A stretch of DNA of 64,000 bases from Lunularia cruciata (lineage: Eukaryota; Streptophyta; Marchantiopsida; Lunulariales; Lunulariaceae). The DNA lies in the NCBI GenBank assembly GCA_948567375.1, contig OX419762.1:44001034-44065033 (forward strand), written 5' to 3'. How positions within the stretch are numbered: the first letter of the stretch is position 1; the number at the start of each line of letters is the position of its first letter. Of this stretch, positions 62,214 to 64,000 are shown piece after piece. Position numbers and translations under genes: made by a program. Under the pieces are notes generated by a model. That model ran no database searches and was not told the DNA's origin. It worked only from the letters and a program-made list of their open reading frames with translations.

Positions 62214-64000
62214 TATTCCCCCGCCGCTAGTTAGTGACGTCCTCGTCGCCAGTGAAGCTTCGAATTCCTTGATGGCCATCTATGCATTCTGGAGGTGAGA
62301 AAGAGGTTCCCATGTAGCATCATGAAGGGGATACCCTTTCCAAAGGACCTTGTACTCCGTATGTTGGTGACGGCCTCGTTGAATATGGCGACGCGCAAGG
62401 ATACGATCAACTTTGTACTCCTCATGATCATTGATAGGGACAGGAAGAGGAGGAGGTTGGACTCGAGAGGAAAAGGAAGAAGGGTTAGGAACAAAGGGTT
62501 TCAACTTGGAAATATGAAAGACAGGATGGATACGCATGTGACAAGGTAAGGCAAGACGATAAGCAACAGGAGAGATAATGTGGGTGATATCAAAGGGTCC
62601 TATCCAATTAGGAGCAAGTTTACGAACTTGGGTATCAAGTGGGAGAGGGAGGTTACTAGAGGATAGCATAACTTTATCACCAACTTCAAAGGTGAGATCA
62701 CGACGATGATGGTCTGCATATTGTTTTTGGCGATTCTGAGCAACAAGGAGGTGAGATTTGGCTTGTTGGAGAGATTGGGATATAGTGGTCAAGAATGTAG
62801 AAGTATGAGGAACCCGAGAGGGAGGGGGAGCAAGAAGAGAATCTGGAACAAGCGGATCTTGGCCAAAATTGAGAAAGAAGGGAGAAAATCCAGTGCTTGC
62901 CTGTTTGGAATTGTTGTAGGCAAATTCTGCAGCTGCAAGACATTCATCCCAATTGGTATGGTGGACATTGACAAAGGCCCGCAACATATCCTCCAATGTT
63001 TGATTGGCGCGTTCGGTTTGTCCATCAGTTTGAGGATGATAGGCCGTGGACAAAGCAAGCTTGGTGCCGAGTATCTGGAAGAGTGCTTGCCAAAACTTCT
63101 CGGTAAATCAAGGATCACGATCGGAGATGAGTACACGTGGCATCCCATGATGCTTGAAGACATTGTCGAAGTAGATTTGTGCTAAGGTTGGAGCATCCAC
63201 GGTATCACAGGTTGGTGCCAAGTGGATTTGCTTACTAAGCTTATCCACAAACACCACAATTGCGGTGTGTCCTTGTTTTGTCTTTGGCAAGGATGTGATG
63301 AGATCCAAGCTCACATGCTCCCAATGAGCGGATGGAATGGCGAGTGGTTGAAGGAATCCACTTGGCTTCTGGTTGCTGGCCTTGTTCCGTTGGCAACTCT
63401 CACATGATCGGACAAAGTCTCGAACATCTCGTGTCATGTTGGGCCACCACCATTGGCGTTGGAGGGTGCCCAAGGTCTTGTCCACTCCCATGTGACCAGC
63501 TATTGGTAAATCATGGGCTTCTTGAAGGCGCACAAGTCGAAGATCACCTTTGGTTGGAACATAAATCTGGTCTGCATGGAATAAAAGGCCTTCCTTGAAG
63601 GAGAAGGTGTTGTATTCCTTGTCTCGTGCTGTTAGACAACCGTGTACCATTTGGAAGAAGGGATCTTGCTGTAGGGCTAAACGAAACTCGTTATGAACCT
63701 TGGGATCAATTGACACCGTCGTAATTGCTGCCGCGATGAGAGGAAGAGACTTCAAATCAGGTCGTCGTGATAGAGCATCAGGGATGACATGGAACCGACC
63801 TGGTTTGTACTCAAGTTTGATGTCGAACAATTGGAGTTGCTCTTCCCATCGATGATGTCGACTCTTCATGTGCTCTAGGTGTAAGGTCTGCAACAATGGC
63901 TTGTGATCAGTTTGCATGATCACTTGTTTCCCCAAGAGATAATGCCTCCATACCTTGGTGGCATATATCATTGCAAGTTGTTCCCGATCTCGAGCAGAGT

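Larger units (their letters stand above)
61790..64000 (-). mobile_element. Chromovirus (Ty3/gypsy with chromodomain), partial at window end
   Basis: Read on minus, from the window edge: RNase H (about 63971-63750, TDHKPLLQTL and DALSRR), integrase zinc finger (about 63490-63380, CESCQRNK), integrase core (about 63340-62990, ending TAYHPQTDGQTERAN), integrase C-terminus with WIGPFDI, and a chromodomain at about 62400-62280 (DRILARR ... EYKVLWKGYP ... TWEPL). A polypurine tract lies just left of the coding part, then the 3' LTR. The two long pol frames suggest a comparatively recent element; at least one break is present. The rest, including the other LTR, is outside the window. Confidence 0.92.

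Noticed and set aside
1-64000. tRNA, rRNA, CRISPR or organelle-derived segments
   Set aside because: Scattered GGTTCGA words were checked, but none sits in a cloverleaf-like context; no spaced-repeat array and no organelle gene was recognised.

Overview
This window reads as nuclear DNA of a land plant. The best-supported gene is an 18-exon homologue of the chloroplast ABC1-like kinases ABC1K7/ABC1K8 (SIA1/OSA1). There are also two intronless F-box/kelch genes, and LTR retrotransposons primed from initiator tRNA-Met. Short GT-AG introns (mostly 100-350 bp), low gene density, F-box genes without introns and long non-coding spacers would suit a bryophyte (moss or liverwort). That last step is inference; no species marker was seen.

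Layout. 1-3.7 kb: broken Ty3/gypsy remnant, a solo LTR with an intact 5-bp target-site duplication, AT-rich spacer and a foldback repeat. 4.46-11.76 kb (+): the ABC1K7/8 gene, whose exons join in phase to about 754 codons; intron 13 is enlarged by an LTR-like insertion. 11.8-35.2 kb: about 23 kb of spacer with no gene I can defend. It carries small hairpins, microsatellites, a 73-nt miRNA-precursor-like foldback, two copies of a short repeat flanked by direct repeats, and a very AT-rich block at about 32.9-35.25 kb. 35.25-38.13 kb: an abrupt return to GC-richer sequence, then F-box/kelch gene 1 (+). 38.1-47.6 kb: spacer with two weak coding-like patches. 47.60-48.76 kb (-): F-box/kelch gene 2, with a TATA box at a normal distance. 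48.9-53.8 kb: spacer. 53.845-64 kb: a nest of LTR elements. One gypsy copy (53,845-58,942) is cut in its integrase region by the LTR of a second copy of the same family (58,943 onward). That copy is in turn entered by a reverse-oriented chromovirus whose 424-bp LTR and chromodomain-bearing pol lie at 61,790-64,000 and run off the window.

The genes do not form a pathway. The kinase homologue is expected in chloroplasts (lipid, iron and oxidative-stress homeostasis). The two F-box proteins are expected substrate receptors of SCF ubiquitin ligases and share a C-terminal motif suggesting a common ancestor. The most interesting non-genic signals are a roughly 100-bp dispersed repeat whose four copies each sit between 6-13-bp direct repeats, heat-shock-element arrays in the chromovirus LTR, and a recurring pattern of short perfect hairpins.
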